Below, piece after piece: positions 12,379-23,707 of a stretch of 64,000 nucleotides of DNA. The translations under genes were made by a program, and so were the position numbers. Source of the DNA: Brachycybe producta (Eukaryota > Arthropoda > Diplopoda > Playtdesmida > Andrognathidae); assembly GCA_036925085.1 (NCBI GenBank), contig JAUPFP010000031.1:620001-684000 (forward strand), given 5' to 3'. Position 1 is the first letter of the stretch. Each line of letters begins with the position of its first letter. The notes below the pieces were generated by a model. It searched no databases and was not told the DNA's origin. It saw only the letters and a list, made by a program, of their open reading frames with translations.

Positions 12379-12827
12379 TGACGTCACAGAGCAGTTAAAA
12401 TAGGTTTTACTGCTTCAAAAGCTCTGAGTTGAAGGCAAACATATGTGTTTTTTGTAAAGCAGAAAAGTTAATATTTTTAAGTTGATCATGAATTTTTTAT
12501 ATTTCTTTAGAAAATTGCATCCATACAGGATGTAATACAAATGGTATATGTTTAACAGTTTTTTTTTACTAATATGCAAATGACTTTTTTGTGCTTTACA
12601 AAAGATTTTCAGCCAATGTGGTCTTGTCTTGTAAAAAAGGCGAAATAAGGGAAGGATCACACATGCTAAATAAAATCCCACTGAATTTCACTTTTGAAAG
12701 CATTTCTCAGAAATCTTTCACTTCAAAGGACCATAGAAATATTCTGAATTTCTATTTCTGTCTCTGTTTTCTGCTGTTTTTTCAGCAATTGTGATTGTTC
12801 CTCTGCTGTTAGCTTTATGTATAAAAA
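12379..12827 (+). promoter_or_regulatory. Copy 1 promoter block: CRE, octamer, TATA
   Basis: The palindrome TGACGTCA (CRE/ATF type) is at 12379-12386, the POU-type octamer ATGCAAAT at 12574-12581 and TATAAAAA at 12820-12827, 63 bp before the ATG. The block recurs before the other array copies, which supports function. Factor identities are inferred from the motifs alone. Confidence 0.55.
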
Positions 12828-12882
12828 CAGCTTCAAAGATGTAAGTAGTATGTTATTCGCAATTCAATACGCTTATCTGAAA

Positions 12883-14442
12883 ATGAAGGTTTCAACTCTT
12901 CTCTTGATTATCTTCGGTTGCTTAACGACATTACTAAATGAAGTGTTAAGTCTGCCTTCACCTGTGGTATGTTTACTTAAATATAGTTAACATTTATTAA
13001 GATAACCACTTTGCAGAAAGTTTTCAAGGGAAAACCGTTTAACACGAAAACGGATGACAAGAACTATGTTTTCTGTCTCGTTTCTCACCGAAAAAATTAT
13101 TTCTGTTCAATGAATAAAAATCTATTTAAAACCCTTTTTTTAACACGAAAAAAGAAGCCGTTTACTTAAATCTCGCCTTAAGCGGTTGTTACTAGAGTAT
13201 TAGTTTCAAATTGAATAAATCTAAATCTAAATCTTGATTATTCTGTCTTTTGGGCCCTAAATTAAGATAAACTAGAAAGCGTTTTGGAAACTAGAAGGGG
13301 TACGGTAGCTCAATCAGTCACTCGTGGATATTTTTCATGTTGATCTTTTTCCTTTTCGTTGACCACGTCCCGCACCAAGCGGGGTCGGTCGAATGATGAC
13401 GATGATGAAAGATGCGACATACTAGTCGGATTTGGCGAATATATCTTAAACATAAACTTAGAAAAAAATTTAAAAAAACAGTCTTGTTTAAGGTTGGGTC
13501 ATTTTTAAACTGACAAAAATCATATTTTGAAAAATGTCAACGTGAAAATACCGTTAAGTGACTGAGCTACCCCTTCTAGTTTCCAAAACACTTTCTAGTT
13601 TCTCTTCATTTTGAGGGGGACATTTTAAACTTTAAAATCACGTTAAGAGTAGATGGAATTAAATAGATATTAATTTTGAAGTTCATTTTGATCCAAACTT
13701 TGTTAAATCAGACTTCGAGACAGACTTAAAAAGTGCTGCCTCTTGAGAGACAAATTCCATTGACAAATTTCGAGTATATTTTTGAAAATATTCAATGTTT
13801 TTGTATATTTTTTGAAAAAAAAAATTAAGATAATTGCTTCAGCTCATTCTGCCCTAAACGAGACTATTTTGGATGAAGAAACTGACTGCCAAGTGGAACC
13901 ATTTCTTTCGGCTGATTCTTTTGACCACAAATCCAAAGAAACGAATACCAAAAATGGTATGAAAATTAGGAAAAATGAATAATATATGTTTGAAGCTGAT
14001 TATCATAATTATTATGCGAACAGAAACCGCTATTTCTGTTGTTCCTGGTTTATATCAGGAGGAGCAGGAAATGAAAAACTCAACCAAAGTGAGTTCAACA
14101 ATGAAAGCAACTTCTGAATTGTCCACTTTGGTGAGGAAGTCCAACGATGGTCAATTGAAAGTAGGATATCGGAAGTTAAGCAAAAGATCGTCTTCTCGTC
14201 CCACAAGCCATCATTCTAAACCTGAGGAAGAAGAAACACCTTTTTTATCAACTAAGTATGTTGTAAAACAATATCACTTGATGGTGAATGGATTTAAGGA
14301 AAAAACCTTTAAAGGCGCAATGAAAGGCCTAGGACGTCTCTTTGGTATAGTTCTTCTTCTTCCAGTGTATGCTGTGCTACTGGTTATTTTTATTTCGTTA
14401 CCATGTTTATGGATCGATGCTTGTGACAAGGCGTGCCGATAA
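12883..14442 (+). CDS. Array gene copy 1: orphan secreted/membrane protein
   Basis: Exons are 12883-12966 (signal peptide), 13830-13956 and 14024-14442 (TAA), giving 209 residues with phases 0 and 1. Exon 1 encodes MKVSTLLLIIFGCLTTLLNE, a classic signal peptide. Exon 2 encodes an acidic segment with EETDCQVEP and glycosylation sequons such as NET. Exon 3 encodes sequon NST, a Ser-rich basic linker (RKLSKRSSSRP), an EEEE stretch, the amphipathic FKEKTFKGAMKGLG and a C-terminal hydrophobic segment (IVLLLPVYAVLLVIFISLP) ending in Cys residues. This suggests a type I membrane or membrane-active protein. The exon-3 acceptor (GCGAACAG) lacks a good pyrimidine tract but is the only one that keeps frame. 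Linker subtype I. Unknown family. Confidence 0.7.
13190..13640. mobile_element. Family A MITE in copy 1 intron 1
   Basis: Arms GTTTTGGAAACTAGAAGGGG and CTTCTAGTTTCCAAAACACT surround a middle that includes CGTCCCGCACCAAGCGGGGT, which is also found in copy 3. Orthologous copies lie in copies 2 and 3, so insertion preceded those duplications. Confidence 0.7.
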
Positions 14443-15009
14443 ATGTGAGCCAATAGGAGAGACCCCCCTCTCCCGGAAACCGCTTTATGACGTCACATAA
14501 CATGCAGCTTGTAATACCTGGGACCATTGTAGACCATGTTATCTACTTTTTTGAAAAAATCAAGGGATATCCGTTAGAAAATAATTATTTAATAATTAAC
14601 AGTTTTAAAACGCCAACAACAGCAAAAAACCAAAAATCGCTGTTTTCAAACTGACATAAAACGATTATTACCGAACAGATAGTTCCAAAAAAAGGTTCAC
14701 TCACCGGTTTATTCATTAAGTTTCGAAAAGACAATGAGGTTTGTTTAATAAATGCTTACAAAAACCTACATACTTTGTAACGGGTAAATTCGCTCCTTAA
14801 ACTTTGCCACGTGCATAGAGATCTAAGGGCATGTCCACGTAACTCCCATCTAGTGACATCATTTATAATTAATTTTAATAAAAACCTAACGGTCACACTT
14901 TATGCAAATGTTGTTAAGTGAAGCTTTCATTTAATGAGGTTACCATTTGCAACAGCTGAACTTGACTTTTAATTGTTGCTTAATTGCACTTGTGCAGCAC
15001 ACTGGTGTA
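14443..15009 (+). other. Copy 1 3' flank shared by the array
   Basis: It contains CCAATAGGAGAGACCCCC, the palindrome TGACGTCA at 14488-14495 and AATAAA at 14747-14752, the likely polyadenylation signal. The block is repeated after copies 2 and 3, and in diverged form after copies 5 and 6. Confidence 0.55.
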
Positions 15010-15852
15010 ACACCCTGTAAATCGTGATCCCGCCAAAACCATAGGAGCGACACAAGGCACTTCAGTTTATGTGCCACGTTTTCCACCGCAAGGGGCAGGT
15101 CTAATGCCCGCTGGAATGTCAAACATCCAGGATGGCATCTATCGACCAGCCCCCAGAGAACCCTCCGTGGAGGACTTCAATAAGAAATATAGCGGTCGCC
15201 ACCCCGCCGACTCAATCCAAAAGTTTGACGGATTGACAGGTTTTCGTCCCTTCCTGGAAGAATTCGAGGAAGTGGCTCACCTGTACGGCTGGAAAGCCAA
15301 CCACAAGGAGGAATACATCACGGGGTGTTTCACTGGGGCCGCAAGCACGTGGTTGAGCAAGCTGAGGTATGAGCTTCAGGACATTCCTTGGCCAGCCCTG
15401 AGAGTACAGATGGTGGATACGTTCGGGAAACCGAACGAACTGGCCATCTTGGAGAAACAGTATACAGAGATGCTCCAGAAGGAAGGCGAGAGTACACAAG
15501 CTTTCATCTGGAAGTTCATGATACTCGGCGACCGAGTTTACCCACAACTTAATGATCAGCTGCATATAAGCCAGTTGCGCCGTGCTCTACATCCCACCAT
15601 ACAGAACGACATGCACCATGCATCTACGATGTCGTTCAAGGACTTTGCAAACGCCATCCTCAATATGGAGGTGGTCCTGCTGTTCTTGAATAAATGGCCG
15701 ACGGAACCAAAACCCGCAGCTGATTCACAGTAGGGTAAAGGAGCATCGAAGACCGACCAGGAGCCGGTGGCAGCACCGTACTGTTCAGAGAGGATTCGAG
15801 GTACAGAAAATGTCATCTAAAGGTTGGTAATAAATATTGGTTGATGTCAAAA
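15010..15852 (+). mobile_element. LTR-retrotransposon fragment carrying gag
   Basis: The flank sequence that runs CACACTGG-CATTGTCC in copies 2 and 3 is interrupted here by about 840 bp. The insert starts TGTAACACCCTGTA, the same 14 bases as the nearby solo LTR at 15988, and carries a gag frame and an AATAAA (15829). Flanks CACACTGG and CACATTGG resemble a target duplication. No protease, RT or second LTR is present, so it is an internally deleted element. Confidence 0.6.
15071..15733 (+). CDS. Retrotransposon Gag capsid-like ORF
   Basis: A 220-residue open frame with a retrotransposon Gag-type helical domain: RPFLEEFEEVAHLYGWK, then GAASTWLSKL, then ALRVQMVDTFGKPNELAIL and a TQAFIWKF helix. 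The order fits Ty3/gypsy-type Gag. There is no CCHC zinc knuckle. After the TAG the same frame stays open for about 27 codons. Base composition is clearly more GC-rich than the surroundings, suggesting a young insertion. It could be a retained fragment or, less likely, a gene in use by the host. Confidence 0.65.
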   Translation: MPRFPPQGAGLMPAGMSNIQDGIYRPAPREPSVEDFNKKYSGRHPADSIQKFDGLTGFRPFLEEFEEVAHLYGWKANHKEEYITGCFTGAASTWLSKLRYELQDIPWPALRVQMVDTFGKPNELAILEKQYTEMLQKEGESTQAFIWKFMILGDRVYPQLNDQLHISQLRRALHPTIQNDMHHASTMSFKDFANAILNMEVVLLFLNKWPTEPKPAADSQ

Positions 15853-15987
15853 GCTCACATTGGCATTGTCCTTATTTGACTTTTTAGAAATAACCTTATC
15901 CTTATGGAACCCCTTACCCCACCACGTATATGCATATGCATACGCACTCTGAAGCACGAGGACGTACTTCATGCCAAGTTGGGGGTA

Positions 15988-16549
15988 TGTAACACCCTGT
16001 ATTTTTCCTTCCTGTCCCTCCCCTAGCCTGGGGGTCTCTGGGGATGTAAGGGGTGGATTTCCATCCCTTTCCTCCCTCTTGGAGACCCCAAAGCTACAAG
16101 ATACATTCTGGTTCCGGTGTCGGCGGATGCATACCCGTCGATGCATGGTCCCCAGTGCATGGGTACCCCCGAAAAGGTGTACACAGGTTCTGGGTATAAA
16201 AGACCATGTTTTGATAGATTCTGGGTCCATTCTCTGATTATCGAAACATGAAGTTATAACTCATTATGGTCCAGTGGCGAAAGCACGCCACAGTAACTAC
16301 TCTTCTCTATTTATTATGTATTTAATGGTTGGCCATAATAAATAAGTATCGACGAACCTTCATCTGTCTCGCCTGTCTTAATGATTCTTTTCAGCTACAG
16401 CTACAAATCCAGGAATATCTACGAGAACGACCCCGGCACCAGTGTTGACTCAGGTAATATATTCTAAACTCTCCCAGCGAAAAGCGTATCCGCTCTAGCC
16501 GAAAGAGTCTATCACCTGAGCCCCGTAACAAGAGCTCTACATTGTTACA
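15988..16549 (+). mobile_element. Solo LTR
   Basis: A 562-bp unit with TGTAACA at the left and TGTTACA at the right. It has an internal TATAAAAG (16195-16202) and AATAAA (16337-16342) in the order expected for an LTR promoter and polyadenylation site. No internal retroelement sequence adjoins it. The flanking bases do not give a clear target duplication. Confidence 0.6.
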
Positions 16550-16550
16550 T

Positions 16551-17268
16551 ATATAACTAGTAAGGTAACCCGTCATAAATGACGGGAGCAAAATTTTCAG
16601 TCACCCCTCCCACTTTTCTCTCTCTCCCAGGGGTTCTACACTTTCCAACTTTTTCCCCTCACCCCTCCCACTTTTTTCTCTCTCCCCTTCTACACTTTCC
16701 AAACTTTTCCCCTCACCCCCCCCCCCCACTTTTCTCTCTCTTTCTCTCCCTTCTACACTTTCCAAAGGAAGAGTTCAACATATAGTTGACCTTGAGAAAA
16801 AAACGGTTCATTTATTCAAATTTATATAAATTCCGACGTGCTTCAATGGTTTTTGTTACTACACACACACACACTCACACAGACCTGGGATATTATATAT
16901 ATAATATATATATAACTAGTGGGGTAACCCGTCATAAATGACGGGAGCAAAATTTTCAGTCACCCCTCCCACTTTTCTCTCTCTCCCCTTCTACACTTTC
17001 CAACCTTTTCCCCTCACCCCCTCCCACTTTTCTCTCTCTCTTTCCCTCCTACACTTTCCAACCTTTTCCCCTCACCCCCTCTCACTTTTCTCTCTCTCTC
17101 TCTCTCCACCCCTTCTACACTTCCCAAAGGAAGAGTTCAACATATAGTTGACCTTGAGAAAAAAAAAACGGTTCATTTATTCAAATTTATATAAATTCCG
17201 ACGTGCTTCAATGGTTTTTGTTACTCCACACACACACACACACAGACCTGGGATATTATGTATATAAT
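16551..17268. repeat. Two tandem units of a CCCGTCAT/ATGACGGG element
   Basis: Units of about 360 bp (16551-16910 and 16911-17268) each start ATAACTAGTNNGGTAACC, followed by the palindrome CCCGTCATAAATGACGGG. A C/T-rich tract (CCCTCCCACTTTTCTCTC), a shared GAGTTCAACATATAGTTGAC block and a CA microsatellite follow. The short open frames here lie in the pyrimidine tract and are not genes. A third, altered copy lies at 35427-35960. Confidence 0.65.
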
Positions 17269-17510
17269 AATATATCTTGTTCTTGTTCTTTTCCCAATTT
17301 CTATAGAAAATCTGCAATCTTTATTACGAAATAAAGTATGTTGAACACATTATTTTTATTACTTACGTGACAATTCTATACAAATGATTTTCTGCTTTAA
17401 TTACGAAAAATTTTCAGCCAATTAATTAACAATGATTTGATACGTAGTGTCTCGTATACAAAAGGAGAACAACTTCAACGTTGGAACTAATTGTTATATT
17501 TGTGGCGAAA

Positions 17511-17600
17511 ATGAAGGTTTCAACTTTTTTCTACATTAAAATCGCCTATTGCTTTAACATTAATAACTGCACGAAGTGTTAAGTATGCCATCACCTGTGA
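17511..17600 (+). pseudogene. Relic first exon upstream of copy 2
   Basis: Starts ATGAAGGTTTCAAC like the functional exon 1 and ends ACCTGTGAGATG at the donor position, but the middle has diverged and its frame stops at ATTAATAACTGC...TAA. It lies about 930 bp upstream of the functional exon. No matching exons 2 and 3 follow. Confidence 0.65.
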
Positions 17601-17845
17601 GATGTTTACTAAAAATATCTCAAATCACAATGAATTGAGAGTGTGGCCGTCTTCCAATAAGTCCTACGGGAGACGACACTCTCACTGATTTTTTTTTTTA
17701 CTAAGCATTGTCTATCTTTTAATTAATACCCTCCAGTTTGCAAACTGTTTGCCAGCAAAGTTAGAAACAACTTTATGAAGCAGAAAGAATCCAACTTTGC
17801 AGTAAGAAAAAAATACCCAGGGTAACAGTAAATTTTTTGGGGTAA

Positions 17846-18384
17846 TGACGTTACAGAGGGATTAACACAGGTTTTACTGCTTCAAAAACATATGTGTTAA
17901 ACTTTAAGTAAAAAACTTCTGTTTATCATCATTTCAATTTTGTGATAGTCGTGGCAAAACACCTTTTGTAAAGCAGAAAAGTTAATATTTTTTGGGTCTA
18001 TCATGAATATATTATCTTAATTGTTATTGTACTTTTTTATATTTCTTTAGAAAATCTGCATTCATACAGGATGTAATACAAAAGGTGTATGTTTAACAGG
18101 TGTATTCTTTACGCATATGCAAATGACTTTTTTGTGCTTTACAAAAGGTTTTCTGCCATTGTGGTCTTGTCTTGTAGAAAAGGCGAAATAAGGGAAAGGG
18201 GACAAGTGTGCACATAATAAAATCCTACTGAATTTCACTTTTTAAGGTATTTATCAGAAGCACCATATATCTTTCTCTTCAAAGGACCATAGAAATATTC
18301 TGAATTTCTTTTTCTGTCTCTGTTTTCAGCTGTTTTTTTCAGCAATTGTGATTGTTCCTCGGCTGTTAGCTTTATGTATAAAAA
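17846..18384 (+). promoter_or_regulatory. Copy 2 promoter block
   Basis: The CRE-like site is mutated here (TGACGTTA at 17846-17853). The octamer ATGCAAAT (18117-18124) and TATAAAAA (18377-18384) are intact, the latter again 63 bp before the ATG. Confidence 0.5.
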
Positions 18385-18439
18385 CAGCTTCAAAGATGTA
18401 AGTAGTATGTTATTCGCAATTCAATAAGCTTATCTGAAA

Positions 18440-19793
18440 ATGAAGGTTTCAACTCTTCTCTTGATTATCTTCGGTTGCTTAACGACATTAGTAAATGAAG
18501 TGTTAAGTCTGCCTTCACCTGTGGTATGTTTACTTAAATATAGTTAACATTTATTAAGATAACCACTTTGCAGAAAGTTTTCAAGTGAAAACCGTTTAAC
18601 ACGAAAACGGATGACAAGAACTATTTTTCATGTCTCGTGTCTCACCGAAAAAATTATTTCGGTTCAATGAATAAAAATCTATTTAAAATCCTTTTTTAAC
18701 ACGAAAAAAGAAGCCGTTTACTTAAATCTCGCCTTAAGCGGTTGTTACTAGAGTATTAGTTTCAAATTGAATAAATCTAAATCTAAATCTTGATTATTCT
18801 GTCTTTTGGGCCCTAAATTAAGATAAACTAGAAAGCGTTTTGGAAACTAGAAGGGGTACGGTAGCTCAATCAGTCACTCATGGATATTTTTCATGTTGAT
18901 CTTTTCCAAAACACTTTCTAGTTTCTCTTCATTTTGAGGGGGACATTTTAAACTTTAAAACCACGTTAAGAGTAAATGGAATTAAATAGATATTAATTTT
19001 GAAGTTCAATTTGGCAAGTTTTCCTTTTTAAATTTGATCCAAACTTTGTTAAATCGGACTTTGAGGCAGACTTAAAAAGAGACAAATTCCATTGACAAAT
19101 TTCGAGTATATTTTTGAAAATATTCAATGTGTTTGTATATTTTTTGAAAAAAAAAAATTCAAGCTAATTCCTTCAGCTCATTCTGCCCTAAACGAGACTA
19201 ATTTGGATGAAGAAACTGACTGCCAAGTGGAACCATACCTTTCGGCTAATTCTTTTGACCACAAATCCAATGAAACGAATACCAAAAATGGTATGAAAAT
19301 TAGGAAAAATGAATATTGCCTAAAATATGTTTAAAAGCTGATTATCATAATTATTATGCAAACAGAAACTGCTACTTATGTTGTTCCTGGTTTATTTTAC
19401 CAACAAGAAATGAAAAACTCAACCGAAGTTAGTTCAACAATGAAATCAACTTCGGAATTGTCCACTTTGGTGAGGAAGTCCAACGATGGTCAGTTGAAAG
19501 TAGGATATCGGAAGTTAAGCAAAAGATCGTCTTCTCGTCCCCCAAGCCATCATTCTGAACCTGAGGAAGAAAAAACACCTTTTTTAGTAAATGCATTAGC
19601 AACTAAGAATATTGTTAAACAGTTTCGCTTTATGGTGGATGGATTTAAGGAAAAAACCTTTAAAGGCGCAATGAAAGGCCTAGGGCATATGTTCATTGGT
19701 GTATTTGTTCTTCTTCCAATGTATGCTGTGATGCTGTTTGTTTTTCTTATGTTTCCATGTTTATGGATTAAGGCTTTGGAGGCGTTGTGCTGA
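18440..19793 (+). CDS. Array gene copy 2: orphan secreted/membrane protein
   Basis: Exons are 18440-18523, 19164-19290 and 19366-19793 (TGA), giving 212 residues. Same plan as copy 1: signal peptide, acidic segment with one Cys, subtype I linker (PSHHSEPEEEKTPFL), FKEKTFKGAMKGLG, then the hydrophobic segment VFVLLPMYAVMLFVFLMFP and the tail KALEALC. Differences from copy 3 are few. No broken codons are seen. Function unknown. Confidence 0.7.
18770..18960. mobile_element. Family A MITE, internally deleted, copy 2 intron 1
   Basis: The same insertion as in copies 1 and 3, but sequence from the middle through most of the right arm is missing. The left arm joins directly to CCAAAACACTTTCTAG. The deletion is private to copy 2. 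Confidence 0.7.
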
Positions 19794-20964
19794 AAACTCT
19801 GAGCCAATAGGAAAGACCCCCATCTCCCGGAAACCGCTTTATGACGTCACATAACATGCAGCTTGTAATACCAGACCATTATAGACAATATTATTTACTT
19901 TTTGAAAAAATGAAGGTAGTTAACCCCTTTTTTATGACTATCTATCTGTTAGGAAATAAGTATTTAATAACAGTTTTAAAACGCCAACAACAGCAAAAAA
20001 CCAAAAATCGCTGTTTTCGAACTGTCATAAAACGATTATTACCGAACAGATAATTCCAAAAAAAAAAGGTTCACTCAATTTATTCATTAAGTTTCGAAAA
20101 GACAATGAGTTTTGTTTAATAAATGCTTACAAAAACCTACATACTTTGTAACCGGTAAATTCGCTCCTTAGACTTTGCCACGTCCATAGAGATCTAAGGG
20201 CATGCCCACGTAGCTCCCCCCTCAACGATCCACATTATACACAACCATATTCTATACCTAAATTGTCAATTAATGTTAACTTTTTCGTTTTTTCATTTCT
20301 TTCTCTTATATTCACTCGTTTCGTATTCCATTATTGTCTTTCGAACTGATTAGTATACTGTGTATTATAGTAACCTACAATATGTAGCTAGCACACTTTG
20401 TTTGTTTGTTAACCTAATAACCTAATTACGGTCACACTTTATGCAAATGTTGTTAAGTGAAGCTTTCATTTGCAACAGCTGAACTTGACTTTTAATTGTT
20501 GCTTAATTGCACTTGTGCAGCACACTGGCATTGTCCTCATTTGACCTTTTAGAAATAAACTTATCCTTCTGGAACCCCTTACCCCACCACGTATACGATT
20601 AAAACCTACTAATAACTGCATTCAGTGGGCTATCGGTCGATTGGATCGGCCCAAAAAGTAAGTTTGCTGGTTTCAGGCATTTTTGTTTTAAATTTTACTC
20701 GCTTTGCTCGCTAAAAGTTTGTGCAAAAAAGCAAAAGAAATCGACATTTCTATTGTTGACAAAAATGAAAACAGAACCATGTGTAATTTGAATATAAAAA
20801 TATGCATATCTTAAAAGGGGGTGGAATTTAGGCTTTTTGGGGGGAATTTCTTAATCCTCAATAAGGACTCAGGACTAAGGAAATAATTTTTGACTGGTCG
20901 TTTCTTTCTCCCAGTCCCCCAGTCCCCCCCGCATCTGATGACACAAATTAAACCACTATTATTA
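19794..20964 (+). other. Copy 2 3' flank
   Basis: It contains TGACGTCA (19842-19849) and AATAAA near 20119, a stretch ACGGTCACACTTTATGCAAA...CACACTGGCATTGTCC that is the unoccupied site of the gag insertion, and sequence identical to the flank after copy 3. The open frame at 19841-20053 is conserved in copy 3 only because the DNA is duplicated. Confidence 0.55.
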
Positions 20965-21207
20965 TGAATATATCTTGTTCTTGTTCTTTTCCCAATTTCT
21001 AAAGAAAATCTGCAATCTTTATTACGAAATAAAGTATGTTGAACACATTATTTTTATTACTTACGTGACAATTCTATACAAATGATTTTCTGCTTTAATT
21101 ACGAAAAATTTTCAGCCATTAATTAACAATGATTTGATACGTAGTGTCTCGTATACAAAAGGAGAACAACTTCAACGTTGGAACTAATTGTTATATTTGT
21201 GGCGAAA

Positions 21208-21300
21208 ATGAAGGTTTCAACTTTTTTCTTCATTAAAATTGCCTATTGCTTTAACATTAATAACTGCACGAAGTGTTAAGTATATGCCATCACCTGTGAG
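21208..21300 (+). pseudogene. Relic first exon upstream of copy 3
   Basis: The counterpart of the relic at 17511, starting ATGAAGGTTTCAACTTTTTT and ending ACCTGTGAGATG. It is not open across the signal-peptide region. Confidence 0.65.
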
Positions 21301-21545
21301 ATGTTTACTAAAAATATCTCAAATCACAATGAATTGAGAGTGTGGACGTCTTCCAATAAGTCCTACGGGAGACGACACTCTCACTGATTTTTTTTTTTTA
21401 CTAAGCATTGTCTATCTTTTAATTAATACCCTCCAGTTTGCAAACTGTTTGCCAGCAAAGTTAGAAACAACTTTATGAAGCAGAAAGAATCCAACTTTGC
21501 AGTAAGAAAAAAATACCCATGGTAACAGTAAATTTTTGGGGGTAA

Positions 21546-22070
21546 TCACGTCACAGAGGGATTAAAACAGGTTTTACTGCTTCAAAAACATATGTGTTAA
21601 ACTTTAAGTAAAAAACTTCTGTTTATCATCATTTCAATTTTGTGATAGTCGTGGCAAAACACCTTTTGTAAAGCAGAAAAGGGTCTATCATGAATATATT
21701 ATCTTAATTGTTATTGTACTTTTTTATATTTCTTTAGAAAATCTGCATTCATACAGGATGCAATACAAAAGGTGTATGTTTAACAGACTTTTTTACGTAT
21801 ATGCAAATGACTTTTTTGTGCTTTACAAAAGGTTTTCTGCCATTGTGGTCTCGTCTTATAGAAAAGGCGAAATAAGGGAAAAGGGGACTCGTGTACACAT
21901 AATAAAATCCTATTGAATTTCACTTTTTAAAGTATTTATCAGAAGCGCCATATATCTTTCTCTTTAAAGGACCATAGAAATATTCTGAATTTCTATCTCT
22001 ATCTCTGTTTTCAGCTGTTTTTTTTCAGCAATTGTGATTGTTCCTCGGCTGTTAGCTTTATGTATAAAAA
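21546..22070 (+). promoter_or_regulatory. Copy 3 promoter block
   Basis: The CRE-like site is altered (TCACGTCA, 21546-21553). The octamer ATGCAAAT (21801-21808) and TATAAAAA (22063-22070, 63 bp before the ATG) are intact. Confidence 0.5.
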
Positions 22071-22125
22071 CAGCTTCAAATTTGTAAGTAGTATGTTATT
22101 CGCAATTCAATAAGCTTATCTGAAA

Positions 22126-23707
22126 ATGAAGGTTTCAACTCTTCTCTTGATTATCTTCGGTTGCTTAACGACATTAGTAAATGAAGTGTTAAGTCTGCCT
22201 TCACCTGTGGTATGTTTACTTAAATATAGTTAACATTTATTAAGATAACCACTTTGCAGAAAGTTTTCAAGTGAAAACCGTTTAACACGAAAACGGATGA
22301 CAAGAACTATGTTTTCTGTCTCGTTTCTCACCGAAAAAATTATTTCGGTTCAATGAATAAAAATCTATTTAAAATCCTTTTTAACACGAAAAAAGAAGCC
22401 GTTTAACTTAAATCTCGCCTTAAGCGGTTGTTACTAGAGTATTAGTTTCAAATTGAATAAATCTAAATCTAAATCTTGATTATTCTGTCTTTTGGGCCCT
22501 AAATTAAGATAAACTCGAAAGCGTGTTGGAAACTAGAAGGGGTACGGTAGCTCAATCAGTCACTCATGGATATTTTTCATGATGATCATTTTCCTTTTCG
22601 TTGACCACGTCCCGCACCAAGCGGGGTCGGTCGAATGATGACGACGATGAAAGATGCGACATACTAGTCAGATTTGGCGAATATATCTTAAACATAAACT
22701 TAGAAAAAAATTTAAAAAAACAGTCTTGTTTAAGGTTGGGTCCTTTTTAAACCGACAAAAATCATATTTTGAAAAATGTCAATGTGAAAATACCCTTAGG
22801 TGACTGAGTTACCCCTTCTAGTTTTCAAAACACTTTCTAGTTTCTCTTCATTTTGAGGGGGACATTTTAAACTTTAAAACCACGTTAAGAGTAGATGGAA
22901 TTAAATAGATATTAATTTTGAAGTTCAATTTGGCAAGTTTTCCTTTTTAAATTTGATCCAAACTTTGTTAAATCAGACTTTGAGGCAGACTTAAAAAGTG
23001 CTGCCTCTTGAGAGACAAATTCCATTGACAAATTTCGAGTATATTTTTGAAAATATTCAATGTGTTTGTATATTTTTTGAAAAAAAAAAATTCAAGCTAA
23101 TTCCTTCAGCTCATTCTGCCCTAAACGAGACTAATTTGGATGAAGAAACTGACTGCCAAGTGGAACCATTTCTTTCGGCTGATTCTTTTGACCACAAATC
23201 CAATGAAACGAATACCAAAAATGGTATGAAAATTAGGAAAAATGAATATTGCCTAAAATATGTTTGAAGCTGATTATCATAATTATTATGCAAACAGAAA
23301 CTGCTATTTCTGTTGTTCCTGGTTTATTTTACCAACAAGAAATGAAAAACTCAACCGAAGTTAGTTCAACAATGAAAGCAACTTCGGAATTGTCCACTTT
23401 GGTGAGGAAGTCCAGCGATGGTCAATTGAAAGCAGGATATCGGAAGTTAAGCAAAAGATCGTCTTCTCGTCCCCCAAGCCGTCATTCTGAACCTAAGGAA
23501 GAAAAAACACCTTTTTTAGTAAATGCATTATCATCTCTGAATATTGTTGAACACTATCGCTTTATGGTGGATGGATTTAAGGAAAAAACCTTTAAAGGCG
23601 CAATGAAAGGCCTAGGGCATATGTTCATTGGTGTATTTGTTCTTCTTCCAATGTATGCTATGATGCTGTTTGTTTTTCTTATGTTTCCATGTTTATGGTG
23701 TAAGTAA
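22126..23707 (+). CDS. Array gene copy 3: orphan secreted/membrane protein
   Basis: Exons are 22126-22209, 23097-23223 and 23298-23707 (TAA), giving 206 residues. Very close to copy 2, but the C terminus is shorter. A small change just after the hydrophobic segment creates CLWCK-stop in place of the KALEALC tail. Subtype I linker with EEKTPFL. Function unknown. Confidence 0.7.
22465..22875. mobile_element. Family A MITE in copy 3 intron 1
   Basis: Full-length counterpart of the insertion in copy 1, including the CGTCCCGCACCAAGCGGGGT middle. Confidence 0.7.

Larger units (their letters stand above)
17270..20964 (+). repeat. Array unit containing copy 2 (~3.7 kb)
   Basis: The segment starts near TATATCTTGTTCTTGTTC and is nearly identical to the next unit (about 20965-24901), including noncoding sequence. 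This shows recent tandem duplication. The two differ mainly by a deletion in the intron-1 MITE of copy 2. Confidence 0.75.

Noticed and set aside
15071-15733. Host gene reading of the Gag frame
   Set aside because: No introns, GC content unlike neighbours, and the insertion is absent from paralogous sites, so a retroelement origin is preferred.
16579-17147. Two Pro/Ser/His-rich open frames
   Set aside because: They lie entirely in the C/T-rich tract of a repeat and differ in length with the tract.
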